A stretch of DNA of 34,838 nucleotides, taken from a virus. Positions within the stretch are counted from its first letter, which is position 1. Every line of letters begins with the position of its first letter. The stretch is taken from positions 1 through 34,838 of the IMG/VR virus record IMGVR_UViG_3300047471_000921; one strand, given 5' to 3'. The notes beneath the pieces are model-generated. The model was given only the letters and a program-made list of their open reading frames with translations, ran no database searches and was not told where the DNA came from. This document shows, piece by piece, positions 20,765 through 29,749 of the stretch. Made by a program: the position numbers and the translations under genes.

Positions 20765-21715
20765 ATGACAATTACGACAAGTAATGCTCTTCCGCCACCA
20801 GTACAACAGTGGTTTGACAACGTTCTTTTATCAAGACCGATGCCAAAACTTGTTCATAAACAAATGGCGATGAAGAAAGAACTACCGCCTAATAGCGGTC
20901 GTATTGCGCGTTATAGACGCTATACAAACCTACAAACAGCTACAGTACCACTTCCCGATTCAGGTTTAACACCTCCTGGGCAAGTTTTAAACGCTGTAGA
21001 CATTGATGCAAGACTCGACTTTTATGGAACTTATGTCACTATTACTGATAGTGTTATGTTCATTAATCAGGATCCGGTTTTGAATCAAACTGTTTCTCTT
21101 TTAGCTCAGTCTATGAGAGAAACTGAAGATGAGTTAATTCGTAATATGTTGGCTTCTACTGCATCAGTTATTAACTGTACAGGTGGAGTTAACGGTGATA
21201 TGCCAACAGAACTTGCTCGTTCTGATATTGATGCTACTATTCTTGCATTGCTTGGTAACGATGCGATGATGATAAGCGATAATATCGAAGGAACTTTGAA
21301 ATTTGGTACTGCTCCTGTTCGTGAAGCGTTTTGGGGTATGATGAATACAGGTGTAATTGATGATTTGGAAGCTGTCACAGGCTTTATTTCTCAAGCACAA
21401 TATCCATCTAATCAAAACGTACTTAATGCAGAGTGGGGTTCAGTTTCAAATATCCGTTTCTTGTATAGTTCCAAAGGATCTATTACACAAAATGCATCTT
21501 TGAATGGTAACAACATTTTCAATATTTTCGTAACAGGTCAAGAAGCCTATGCGATTGTTGAACTCACAAACGCGACTGCGTCGTTTATTTACACTCCTCC
21601 AGGTGGTCCAACTGATCCTCTGCGAAGACTGCAACTTGGTGCATGGAAAATGGCACAAGTGCCTCGGCTCATGAACGATGCGTGGTTATTTAACCTACGC
21701 TGCACACACTCATAA
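20765..21715 (+). CDS. Major capsid protein, N4-gp56 family (HK97 fold), 316 aa
   Basis: The family layout is clear. There is an N-terminal helix, then GRIARYRRYTNLQTATVPLP (about residues 45-64), SGLTPPGQVLN, FYGTYVTITDSVMFINQDPV (about 87-106) and a long helix (SMRETEDELIRNML), followed by the central domain and AWKMAQVPRLMN near the C-terminus. N4-gp56 capsids occur in phages with short tails and in many uncultured phages. AGGAAG precedes the ATG. It is downstream of the scaffold, as usual. Confidence 0.88.
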   Translation: MTITTSNALPPPVQQWFDNVLLSRPMPKLVHKQMAMKKELPPNSGRIARYRRYTNLQTATVPLPDSGLTPPGQVLNAVDIDARLDFYGTYVTITDSVMFINQDPVLNQTVSLLAQSMRETEDELIRNMLASTASVINCTGGVNGDMPTELARSDIDATILALLGNDAMMISDNIEGTLKFGTAPVREAFWGMMNTGVIDDLEAVTGFISQAQYPSNQNVLNAEWGSVSNIRFLYSSKGSITQNASLNGNNIFNIFVTGQEAYAIVELTNATASFIYTPPGGPTDPLRRLQLGAWKMAQVPRLMNDAWLFNLRCTHS

Positions 21716-21727
21716 GGGAGGTAATTT

Positions 21728-22834
21728 ATGACATTTCCAGGACGCGATATGAGACAAGGTACTTTTACCGTTGGATCATCTTTACCAGATACAGAAAAAG
21801 TCAATTGTGGATTTCTTCCGACTAAAATCGAATTAATCAACATGACTCTTTTAAATACAACAATGGCGGGTGGACCTCCAGTTACTAACCCTGGTGCTAA
21901 CTACTTGACTTATCGAGCAATTTGGCAACAGGAGTTTGCTTCTTCTGTAACCCCTTTTACAATGTTAGAAGCTTTAACACCAAGTGCATTAACATCATCA
22001 ATTGGAAGAGTTACTAGCAATGGTATCAGTCTTTATGATGGACATGCAGCTTCTCCAACTCAGTTAGTTTTAGGACCTCAAATTTCAGGTACTAATACAG
22101 CAATTGCAACAGCCACTTTCACGATTTCATCAACAGCTACTTTATTTCCTGGAGCTACAATCTTGATGACTCGTAATAGTGTCAACAAGCAATTGGGTGG
22201 TATGATTTTCACTGTTAATACTGTTGTGAATACTACAACTTTCACAATTGCTAATGGTGGATGGCTGAATACTGCGAACTTTACTAACGGTGCTGAAACA
22301 TTTAAAGTGCAATTAGTGAATGTTCCTCCACTTTTTGTTCCTCAAGAAGCAACGATTGTTAATATCAGCGCGGCAAATCCTGCTGTTGTGACATTAAATC
22401 AATCCGCTTCAATTTTGGGATTGACTGTTGGTCAGCAAGTTAGACTTCGTGTTCCTTCTGCTTTTGGAATGACACAAATGAATAACTTGCAAGGTATTAT
22501 TTCAGCTGTAAGCGGAAACCAAGTTACTCTTGGTGGAACAACTGGAGCATTCTCGCTGAATAATGGTATAGATTCTAGTGCATTCACTGCTTTTGCATGG
22601 CCTGCTTCTAGTTCTGTTCCATTTACACCAGCAACATTGACTCCAATTGGTGCCGGCCCAACAATTGCAACACCTGCAAACTTCAATGATGACTTAATTG
22701 GCGATGCAACGATTAACACTGCATTTCAAGGTTTCATTGTTGGATCAAGTATTTTAAATACACCTTCAGCTACCGTATTTGGTGTGACTGCAGGCGATGT
22801 TTTTGCTTGGACTGCATGGCGAGCAGATCAGTAA
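21728..22834 (+). CDS. Head decoration or fibre-like protein with FCCH-like repeats, 368 aa
   Basis: It follows the capsid gene. The N-terminal 100 residues form a head-binding-type domain with FLPTKIELINMTLLNTT. Next are two similar beta-barrel units (about residues 120-200 and 210-295), the second with GQQVRLRVPSAFGMTQMNN. The same unit occurs in the next gene (VRLTVPQAYGMQQLNN) and in the 26308 protein. Such FCCH-like modules are often annotated in phage virion proteins. The final part (FVGSS-like FQGFIVGSSILNT, GDVFAWTAWRAD) is a small C-terminal strand domain. It likely decorates the head or tail; role inferred from position. Confidence 0.7.
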   Translation: MTFPGRDMRQGTFTVGSSLPDTEKVNCGFLPTKIELINMTLLNTTMAGGPPVTNPGANYLTYRAIWQQEFASSVTPFTMLEALTPSALTSSIGRVTSNGISLYDGHAASPTQLVLGPQISGTNTAIATATFTISSTATLFPGATILMTRNSVNKQLGGMIFTVNTVVNTTTFTIANGGWLNTANFTNGAETFKVQLVNVPPLFVPQEATIVNISAANPAVVTLNQSASILGLTVGQQVRLRVPSAFGMTQMNNLQGIISAVSGNQVTLGGTTGAFSLNNGIDSSAFTAFAWPASSSVPFTPATLTPIGAGPTIATPANFNDDLIGDATINTAFQGFIVGSSILNTPSATVFGVTAGDVFAWTAWRADQ

Positions 22835-22841
22835 TGATCAT

Positions 22842-22861
22842 AGGAGGGGGAAACCCCTCCT
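22842..22861 (+). terminator. GAAA-capped hairpin, probable terminator or attenuator
   Basis: AGGAGGGG (22842-22849), tetraloop GAAA, CCCCTCCT (22854-22861), then a short AT run (TAATTT). A GNRA loop on eight strong pairs is very stable. It lies just after the decoration gene and could reduce transcription into the tail genes or protect the upstream mRNA end. Confidence 0.65.
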
Positions 22862-22876
22862 TAATTTAAGGAAAAT

Positions 22877-23287
22877 ATGAGTTTTACTCCTATTTTGAGT
22901 TCTATTAGCAATATAACAAATGCTTGCCCAGCAGTTGTAACAACAACAATTGCTCATGGTTTATTTACGGGTGCAATTGTAAGGTTAACCGTACCTCAAG
23001 CATATGGAATGCAACAATTAAATAATAAACAAGTGAGTGTTACAGTTTTATCACCTACAACTTTTAGCTGCCAATATTCTCAAGTACCTCCTGGCATACA
23101 AGTTGATAGCACAAATTTTTATCCTTGGGTATCTGCAACCGATCAAAGATTTCAGGCGCAAGTGATACCTATGGGATCAGGACCCACGCCAATAACAATT
23201 TTGCAATGGCAAGCAAATAATAATTTTTGTGAGAGTACAATTTCAGATACTTTCCTTAACAATTCAACCGTTGAAATACCATTTTAG
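22877..23287 (+). CDS. FCCH-like single-domain virion protein, 136 aa
   Basis: The first 90 residues are one copy of the beta module seen in its neighbour (SSISNITNACPAVVTTTIAH, VRLTVPQAYGMQQLNNKQV), followed by a strand-rich end with FCESTISDTF. AAGGAAAAT is the ribosome site. It may be a head-completion or head-decoration protein; the shared module with the tail nozzle candidate at 26308 suggests contact at a common virion surface. Confidence 0.7.
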   Translation: MSFTPILSSISNITNACPAVVTTTIAHGLFTGAIVRLTVPQAYGMQQLNNKQVSVTVLSPTTFSCQYSQVPPGIQVDSTNFYPWVSATDQRFQAQVIPMGSGPTPITILQWQANNNFCESTISDTFLNNSTVEIPF

Positions 23288-23297
23288 GAGGCAAATC

Positions 23298-23681
23298 ATG
23301 GCAAAAGCAGTACATACAGAGACAAAAAGTTATCCACTAATCCATAAGAGAGCAAATAAAACGGCAGTACATAAGGATTCCATTGAGGCAATGACTCCTG
23401 AAACTGATTACAAAGTGCGTGGAACATTTGTAAATATTGAAGCCCCAGGCGTTGCACATCCTTTTTCAGGTCTTTATTACAAAGGTATGCAATATTTTCA
23501 TGAAGTAATGGAGGATAATAAAACTTATGTCATTCCTTTATCAGTTGCAAGGTGGATTAATGAAAGATTTGTCGTGCAAAAAGCTTCTTTTCTTCAAGAT
23601 GAAAGAGGCAATCCCATTAAAGATCATAACACCGTTGCGCGTGGAAAATTTGTTATTGAAGAGCATCTAAGAACAGCATAA
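23298..23681 (+). CDS. Hypothetical head-to-tail region protein, 127 aa
   Basis: Start at ATG 23298 after GGAGGCAAATC; a longer frame from 23229 only overlaps the upstream gene. The sequence has SIEAMTPETDYKVRGTFVNI, then HPFSGLYYKGMQYFHEVMED and VIPLSVARWINERF, an alpha/beta mix with no catalytic motif. Position between capsid-associated genes and the tail adaptor suggests a head-completion protein. Not recognised. Confidence 0.65.
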   Translation: MAKAVHTETKSYPLIHKRANKTAVHKDSIEAMTPETDYKVRGTFVNIEAPGVAHPFSGLYYKGMQYFHEVMEDNKTYVIPLSVARWINERFVVQKASFLQDERGNPIKDHNTVARGKFVIEEHLRTA

Positions 23682-23690
23682 GGCAATAAA

Positions 23691-25001
23691 ATGACGACCT
23701 GGGACTTAGCTAGATTAAGATATACAGTTAGAAAACTCACAGGGAAGTTTGATGTAAATCAACTTCCCGATACATCTCCAGGTCCTGGAGATGTTACAGT
23801 CGTTAATCCTCCTGGCGTAGATGATTATATCAATGATTTCTATCTTTATGATATGCCTGAGCATTTCAGAACATTGAAACTAAGAGACTTCTTCGTTTTT
23901 AATACAATTCCGAATTGCGGTACATATAATGTTCCAGAAAATATTATTGAGATCTACGACCCTATCTACATTGATAATTACCAATTCAAATGGTATCAAT
24001 ATCCAGCAGAATTTTATCAAGTTTGGCCTGAATTAAACTTCATTGATCAAAATGGTTTTTCTGGCGATGGTACAACTATAACGTTTGCATTTAATCTAAC
24101 TCAAACTCCTGTACAGCAAGGTACAGTAGTTATAGGGATGATTCCTAACCTTGATGGAACTCCTTCACCTCAATTAGAGACATTTACTGATACTGATCAA
24201 CCAATTCCTTTAGATGTTCCCATTCAAAAGAAATTCGTAAATCCAGGAACTCTTACAGGTAATCTTGGAAGTACAGGAACAATTGATTATCTAACAGGAG
24301 CTGTTAATTTAACGTTTTTGGCACCACCTCCAGCAGGTGTAAGATCAAGCGTACACTATCATCCTTATGTAGCTTCACGACCACGTGACATTCTTTTTTG
24401 GCAACAACAGCTTTTTATAAGACCTATTCCTAATGATACATATTCTGTAAAATGTATGGCCTATGTTCTTCCTACAACGGTCATGTCTGCAGCTACAAAT
24501 ACAGTTGTGAGGTCATCTTTGGTTGTCGATCCAGCTACAACATCAAATTCGCCTCCAACACCAACTACTGTCTCGATTAATGGATTTAATGGGACACCTA
24601 CGGGATTGAGTGATTTGCCACAATTTAATGAATGGTGGCAAATGATAGCTTATGGTGCAGCTATTAAAATATTAATCGAAGAAGGCGATTGGACAGAAGC
24701 GGCAGCAATAAAAGCAATATTCGAAGAGCAAAAAATGTTAGCTCAACGAAAAACTTTGAGGCAATTAGCTCACCAAAGAACACCTACAATTTACTCACAG
24801 AACTCAAGTAATAATGCTCAATGGCCAATTTTCCCGTTATATTCCCCTGTACTAGCTTTAAATCTTGTTTTCATGTACATTGTACAGAAAACAGGAGGCC
24901 TTTTATGCGAACATGTTCAAGATGTAAAAGAAATGAATTTGATGCAGATTTTTCAAATCGTGATAGATATTGTAGGGAATGCCGTCGTAAATCTGTTTTA
25001 G
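23691..25001 (+). CDS. Tail adaptor / tail accessory protein candidate, 436 aa
   Basis: Located where P22-like phages carry gp4-type adaptors. The first 100 residues (WDLARLRYTVRKLTGKFDV, then VDDYINDFYLYDMPEHFRTL) are helical; a beta-rich middle follows with FAFNLTQTPVQQG, and a helix near 350-390 has EWWQMIAYGAAIKILIEEGD, typical of adaptor proteins. The last 45 residues or so (after IFPLYSP) are read across the start of the HNH gene at 24905 and differ in composition, so the original end may have been altered by that gene. Adaptor role inferred from place and layout. Confidence 0.68.
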   Translation: MTTWDLARLRYTVRKLTGKFDVNQLPDTSPGPGDVTVVNPPGVDDYINDFYLYDMPEHFRTLKLRDFFVFNTIPNCGTYNVPENIIEIYDPIYIDNYQFKWYQYPAEFYQVWPELNFIDQNGFSGDGTTITFAFNLTQTPVQQGTVVIGMIPNLDGTPSPQLETFTDTDQPIPLDVPIQKKFVNPGTLTGNLGSTGTIDYLTGAVNLTFLAPPPAGVRSSVHYHPYVASRPRDILFWQQQLFIRPIPNDTYSVKCMAYVLPTTVMSAATNTVVRSSLVVDPATTSNSPPTPTTVSINGFNGTPTGLSDLPQFNEWWQMIAYGAAIKILIEEGDWTEAAAIKAIFEEQKMLAQRKTLRQLAHQRTPTIYSQNSSNNAQWPIFPLYSPVLALNLVFMYIVQKTGGLLCEHVQDVKEMNLMQIFQIVIDIVGNAVVNLF

Positions 25002-25525
25002 AGGCTCAAGAAAGAAAAAAGAATCCAAGAAAATGTAAAGTTTGCCAAAAGGAATTAAGAGATAAAGAATTATCAAGAAAATGGCTATGCAGCCCTTTGT
25101 GTGAGATACAATTTCATGTTAAAATTTCAGAAAACGGTTGTTGGGAATGGCAAGGACATAAAATGAATAATGGATATGGATATATCAGCATTAATCAAAA
25201 TAAACTGCTAGCTCATCGAATTTCGTACAAGATTTTTAAAGGTGATGTTCCGGATGATAAAGTTTTAAGGCATAAATGCAATAATCCTATTTGCATTTAT
25301 CCTGAACATCTTTTGATAGGCGATCAAAGAGATAATGTACATGATGCAATTCGATGTGGAAACATCAAAAGAAAATTGAATTGGTCGCAAGTTTGTGATA
25401 TGAGAATTAGACATGAAAAAGGTGAAGCGATAAAAGATCTTCGTAGAGAATTCAGCATAGATTATAAGACATGCCAAGACATCATAAAAATGAAAAAATG
25501 GAAAAAGAATCCTGATGAAACATAA
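24905..25525 (+). CDS. Free-standing HNH homing-type endonuclease, 206 aa
   Basis: Start at ATG 24905, after AGGAGGCC. Two zinc ribbons come first: Cys4, 7, 23, 26 and Cys44, 47, 62, 66. The HNH_3 domain follows with GCWEWQGHKMNNGYGYI (about 78-94), LLAHRISY (His104), LRHKCNNPIC (His123) and YPEHLLIGDQRDN (His135, Asn144). The C-terminus has a DNA-binding helix pair (QVCDMRIRHEKGEAIKDLRR). Such enzymes spread by cutting genomes lacking the gene. It overlaps the tail adaptor gene by 97 bases, as expected for an insertion at its 3' end. Confidence 0.9.
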   Translation: MRTCSRCKRNEFDADFSNRDRYCRECRRKSVLEAQERKKNPRKCKVCQKELRDKELSRKWLCSPLCEIQFHVKISENGCWEWQGHKMNNGYGYISINQNKLLAHRISYKIFKGDVPDDKVLRHKCNNPICIYPEHLLIGDQRDNVHDAIRCGNIKRKLNWSQVCDMRIRHEKGEAIKDLRREFSIDYKTCQDIIKMKKWKKNPDET

Positions 25526-25667
25526 ACGCGAAGTCATAACATATATTGAGAACCCCTATAATCAATCAAAGAAGATGCCTTCAAAGGGTAATTCATTAGA
25601 TAAGCAGGGAAGAATTTGGAAGAATGATTTATTTAGAAACGATACAACATCACAGAGGCCACGATGA
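25515..25667 (+). CDS. Small basic protein, 50 aa
   Basis: The frame begins MKHKREVITYIENPYNQSKK and is polar and basic throughout. It overlaps the HNH gene end by 11 bases and the next start by ATGA. It fills a gap of about 140 bases that otherwise has no gene. Not recognised; the coupling is the main support. Confidence 0.5.
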   Translation: MKHKREVITYIENPYNQSKKMPSKGNSLDKQGRIWKNDLFRNDTTSQRPR

Positions 25668-26308
25668 GCCAATATAAAGATATTCCACAGCCACAAGATC
25701 AGCGAAACGTTTCTCAAAATGATATTTTAACCAATTATCGTTATCTTTCTACTCCTATAAATCCTTCCGCTGGAATTCCTAATGGAATAATTCCTGTAGA
25801 TCATCAAGCTTCTGGAGATAACGTAGCTAATCCAAAAGATGGATTTCATAATCAAGCAAGTTTTATTAACCGATCTATCCCAGCTAATTTGACGAATGCT
25901 ATAAATAGCCAGTCATCCGATTCGATTTTATATGCAAATGCTGATGGTGCAGGAAATAGTCAATTAAGAATGTTAAATACTTTGATGGATCAACCTATTT
26001 CATTTTTGAAATGTGCTGTAAGTTTTGATGCAACAGGTGCAATAATTGGAAATTCTTTCAACGCTGTTGGTCCTGTGACGAAAAATGGTACAGGAGATTT
26101 CAAAGTGTTTTTTACAACAGCATTATCTTCTTCAAATTATATGGTTTTTGCTCTTTTAGGAAGTAATTCAAATCCTCCAACGCCTAGAATTATTCAGGTT
26201 TTTAATAAAACAGCTGGTGGTGTAAGAGTCTTATGCTCTAATACAAATACAGCTGCTTTAAGTGATCCGACAAATGGAATTGATTTAATGGTTATAGGAT
26301 TCTTCTAA
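25664..26308 (+). CDS. Hypothetical tail protein, 214 aa
   Basis: The N-terminal half is polar (NVSQNDILTNYRYLSTPINP, GFHNQASFINRSIPANL) and the C-terminal 80 residues are beta-rich (FKVFFTTALSSSNYMVFALL, ending GIDLMVIGFF), like a small fibre or collar domain. Its stop overlaps the start of the large tail gene (TAATG). A tail-associated role is inferred from position only. Confidence 0.6.
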   Translation: MSQYKDIPQPQDQRNVSQNDILTNYRYLSTPINPSAGIPNGIIPVDHQASGDNVANPKDGFHNQASFINRSIPANLTNAINSQSSDSILYANADGAGNSQLRMLNTLMDQPISFLKCAVSFDATGAIIGNSFNAVGPVTKNGTGDFKVFFTTALSSSNYMVFALLGSNSNPPTPRIIQVFNKTAGGVRVLCSNTNTAALSDPTNGIDLMVIGFF

Positions 26309-28515
26309 TGTCATATGATGCTTCTCTTATAGCACCTTTTAAAAGCGGTCTTTCCCAATATTACAAGCCATTCTTGATTGGAAATGACGCTTTCACTGAA
26401 TTGGATAATGTATATTCTTGGAGAGGAGTAATAAAAAAAAGAGAGGGAAGTTCGATTTTAGCACGAGTTCCTCGTTGGATAGTGTATACAAATATCACAA
26501 ATGCATCGCCTCCTGTTATAACAACTGCGACTCCTCATGGACTTATAACAGGAGATTCAGTTTGGCTAGAAAATGTCATAATGGATAATGGCATCATAAG
26601 CGCTATAACTACAGGCTTTCCAACAGTTGTAACCGTTGCTGGAGCACCAGGTATTAGTGTGGGTCAAACTGTTGTAATAACAGGAACTTCAGGAGTTTCA
26701 GTTCTTGGAGGATCAGAACCTTTTAATGGAACTCCTTGGTTTGTTTCTGCCGTTAATGCTAATACTATCTCTTTGAATGTTACAACCACAGGAAATTACA
26801 TAGCGGGTGGTACGGTATTTTTAGGTGGCTTAAATAATATGGCTTTCCAAATTACATTTTTAACTGCAGTAACTTTTTCTTTACAAGTTCTAAATTCATC
26901 TCCTCCAACAAATGTTTTAGCCTCAGGTTCTTCAAGTTCTGGTGATATTTATTTGCCAATAATGGGAACGAAAACATTTATAGATTCTGCAAATAATGAA
27001 AAACTTATTGTGTTTACCCCAAAACAGGCTTTTGAATTCAATGTAAGCACTCAAGCCTTTGATAATATAAGTTTTGATAGAGCATCTGCCCCAATTTTAT
27101 GGGGAGGGGCAAAAGATGACTTTTTTTATACTTCAAATTACGCTGGTTCTTTGTGGACTACAAATAATGTTTTTGGAGTTCCCAATCAAACTGTTGGTAT
27201 TAGAATATTTAATGGAAGCTTGACAGCTGGTTGGCAAGATTTTCAACCACCTTTGACTGTAAATGCTCCAGTTAATTTTTTAAATTCTGCTTTAATTATC
27301 ATGCCTTATAAGGGATTCCTGGTAACTTTGAATACTACTGAAGGTCCTGCAGTCACTACAGGTGGTCAAATTAATTTCTATAACCGCGCAAGATGGTCTC
27401 AGATAGGAACGCCTTATTATCAAGCAACACCCCCTAATCAATTTGGTGTTGATCCTAATGCATGGGTGACAGATATTATTGGAAAAGGTGGATTTACTGA
27501 TGCAGATACCAATGAAAAAATTGTAAGTGCTCAAATCATACAAGATACTTTGATAGTAGGTTTTCAATTTTCAACTTGGCGTCTACGTTTTACTGGTAAT
27601 TTTATCCAGCCATTTCAATGGGAAAGAATAAATACTCAATTCGGATCAGAGGCCACTTATTCAGCTATTTCTTTTGATGAAGCTGTATTGATGATTAGTC
27701 GAAGGGGTATTGTAGGAGCAACATTCAATGATGTAGAAAGAATCGATTTAGATATTCCAGATTTTTGCGATAAATTTGAAACAGGTGCAACAGTTGAGGG
27801 TCTTAACCGTATTCAAGGAGTAAGAGATTATCAAAAACGTTTGATTTATTGGACCTATGGAGATGAAAATGCAGACAATCAATCTCCAAATAAAATCCTA
27901 TGTTTTAACTATCAAGATAATACTTGGAGCACTTTCACTCAGTCTTTTACTAGTTTGGGAAGTTACAAACTGACGAATACAGATAATTCTTGGCAAACAT
28001 GGACTTCTCCTTGGGATGGTGATACATCAACATGGAATACAGCATTGGAGCAAAATAATACATTGATTATTGTTGCAGGCGATCTTCAAGGGAATGTTTG
28101 GAGAATAATGCAAGGAGATCGATCAGACGATAATGGTGTGCCATATAATTTTACTATAACAACTAATATTTTTAATCCATATTTTGAAAATGGAAGAAGA
28201 TGCAAGTTAGCATTTTATGATCTTTATATCACAAATACATCGAATGGACAAATTACTCTTGAAAATTATATTGACGATGATCCATCAGATCCTTGGCTTA
28301 TCAAAACAATAAATACTAACGATAGAGCATTAACAACAAATCCAGTAAAAACTGTAAAATATATTCGTGTTTTCTTAGGACAAGTTGCAAGAAATCATCA
28401 GGTCACTTTAACTTTGACTCAAGAACAAATGAATACCCCTTTGGTAGCTACAAGTCCTTTTGAACTTCAGGGAATAATTATGCATACACGAGAAGAGGGA
28501 AGGATTAAGCAATGA
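26308..28515 (+). CDS. Tail hub/nozzle protein with FCCH-like domain, 735 aa
   Basis: The start LIAPFKSGLSQYYKPFLIGN with VYSWRGVIKKREGSSIL is typical of large phage tail nozzle or tubular proteins (compare P22 gp10 and T7 gp12 roles). Residues about 57-210 hold the FCCH-like module (NITNASPPVITTATPHGLIT...FQITFLTAVTFSLQ) with an inserted segment. The rest is a long beta-propeller-like body with AFEFNVSTQAF, ISRRGIVGATFND and WSTFTQSFTS. It probably forms the distal tail through which DNA leaves. Family by layout and position; no exact homologue claimed. Confidence 0.72.
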   Translation: MSYDASLIAPFKSGLSQYYKPFLIGNDAFTELDNVYSWRGVIKKREGSSILARVPRWIVYTNITNASPPVITTATPHGLITGDSVWLENVIMDNGIISAITTGFPTVVTVAGAPGISVGQTVVITGTSGVSVLGGSEPFNGTPWFVSAVNANTISLNVTTTGNYIAGGTVFLGGLNNMAFQITFLTAVTFSLQVLNSSPPTNVLASGSSSSGDIYLPIMGTKTFIDSANNEKLIVFTPKQAFEFNVSTQAFDNISFDRASAPILWGGAKDDFFYTSNYAGSLWTTNNVFGVPNQTVGIRIFNGSLTAGWQDFQPPLTVNAPVNFLNSALIIMPYKGFLVTLNTTEGPAVTTGGQINFYNRARWSQIGTPYYQATPPNQFGVDPNAWVTDIIGKGGFTDADTNEKIVSAQIIQDTLIVGFQFSTWRLRFTGNFIQPFQWERINTQFGSEATYSAISFDEAVLMISRRGIVGATFNDVERIDLDIPDFCDKFETGATVEGLNRIQGVRDYQKRLIYWTYGDENADNQSPNKILCFNYQDNTWSTFTQSFTSLGSYKLTNTDNSWQTWTSPWDGDTSTWNTALEQNNTLIIVAGDLQGNVWRIMQGDRSDDNGVPYNFTITTNIFNPYFENGRRCKLAFYDLYITNTSNGQITLENYIDDDPSDPWLIKTINTNDRALTTNPVKTVKYIRVFLGQVARNHQVTLTLTQEQMNTPLVATSPFELQGIIMHTREEGRIKQ

Positions 28516-29033
28516 CGTTTGGTCCTCAAAATACTTATTTCGGATTTCTTTCTACTCAATTTGATCTTCCTGAAAAGTCTGATGAACAAAGAAAATTCAT
28601 TAATGAAAGAATGAGATTAACAGCATCTATCCTAAATTTAAAATCAAGCGGTCTTTATCAAAAACAAGAATTAGTAAATGGCGATCAATGGTTCACAAGT
28701 GTTGTGGATGGTCAATATATTCCCAAATATGGATTTAGAACAGTATTTGATTTAGTAGAATTGAATGGAGGATTACCAATTCCTGTAGGGGTGACAGTTT
28801 TTCCCGCTTTAACTCCGATAACTAATCCCCCTAATATTAATGGAATAACTAATCCTTTGCCATCTTATGGAAGCGCAACGATTGCGGGACCAATTTATGT
28901 GTTTACAGGCACAGATTTTAATGTTAGATTTGATAATACAGTACCTGCTTCACAAGTGATAACAATCACCAATAACGCAGGGTCCCCATTGACTCAATGT
29001 TACTGGGCGTTTAATTATTTAAAACAAGCATAG
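28512..29033 (+). CDS. Hypothetical tail protein, 173 aa
   Basis: The N-terminal 70 residues are helical and charged (EKSDEQRKFINERMRLTASI), followed by a beta-rich domain ending in NNAGSPLTQCYWAFNYLKQA. It overlaps the large tail gene by ATGA. It resembles small tail needle-support or fibre-attachment proteins in position, but no family is recognised. Confidence 0.6.
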   Translation: MTFGPQNTYFGFLSTQFDLPEKSDEQRKFINERMRLTASILNLKSSGLYQKQELVNGDQWFTSVVDGQYIPKYGFRTVFDLVELNGGLPIPVGVTVFPALTPITNPPNINGITNPLPSYGSATIAGPIYVFTGTDFNVRFDNTVPASQVITITNNAGSPLTQCYWAFNYLKQA

Positions 29034-29040
29034 GTTTATT

Positions 29041-29700
29041 ATGGCATGGATTCCAATCGTTAGCGCTGTCGGATCAACACTCTTGAGTAGTTTTCTAAAC
29101 AATAAAGATAAACAAGGGGGTCCAGGAGCTGGTACAAATGCAAGTTACGAAAAAGTTCGAGTTGGAAGTAAAAAAGCTGAAAAATTCCAGAACAGAATTT
29201 TCAATCAACAAGGAATTCCTCATAATAAATTATATAGAAAAGGATCTAAATTCCTTGAGAATTTATATTCAAATAATCCCGAACAGCAAGAAGTTGCTAA
29301 TGCTCCATATATTCAGAATTTTAATGAGCAAATTGTACCTGATATTGCCAATCGTTTTGCAGGCATGGGAACTGGTGCTAGTGGTTTAAGTTCAAGTGGA
29401 TTTCAACAAACATTGGCACAAGCGGGCCGTGGTCTTCAAACAGATCTAGCAGCAATGAGGCAAAATCAACAATCAAATAATTTGCAAACAGCCTTACAAT
29501 ATGCTCAAACGCCTTATGAAAATCAAAAAGGTGTTATGAATTGGAATCCTTATCAAACTGTAAGGGAAGAAGGTCAACCTGGTATGTATAATGCTTTGGC
29601 TCAACAGGCGCCAAATATTGTAAGTTCTATTGTGCAGGGTCTTGCAAATAAATATTCAAGCACCCCAAGCAATGTAACACCTACGGGTACAAATACATGA
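29041..29700 (+). CDS. Candidate DNA-ejection (internal virion) protein, 219 aa
   Basis: The N-terminal WIPIVSAVGSTLLSSFLNN is a short amphipathic or membrane-active helix. A Gly/Gln/Asn-rich region and a long helix (RGLQTDLAAMRQNQQSNNLQ) follow, as in the small ejection proteins of P22-like phages (gp7 type) that enter the cell first. It is the first of three consecutive genes with this character. Function inferred from composition and order. Confidence 0.68.
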   Translation: MAWIPIVSAVGSTLLSSFLNNKDKQGGPGAGTNASYEKVRVGSKKAEKFQNRIFNQQGIPHNKLYRKGSKFLENLYSNNPEQQEVANAPYIQNFNEQIVPDIANRFAGMGTGASGLSSSGFQQTLAQAGRGLQTDLAAMRQNQQSNNLQTALQYAQTPYENQKGVMNWNPYQTVREEGQPGMYNALAQQAPNIVSSIVQGLANKYSSTPSNVTPTGTNT

Positions 29701-29749
29701 AACAATTATTCAAATTCCATACAAAATGCAGCTTATAAATAGGTAAATT

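Noticed and set aside
24891-25001. Programmed frameshift linking the adaptor and HNH genes
   Set aside because: The HNH gene has its own strong ribosome site and start, and no slippery sequence is visible; overlap after insertion is simpler.
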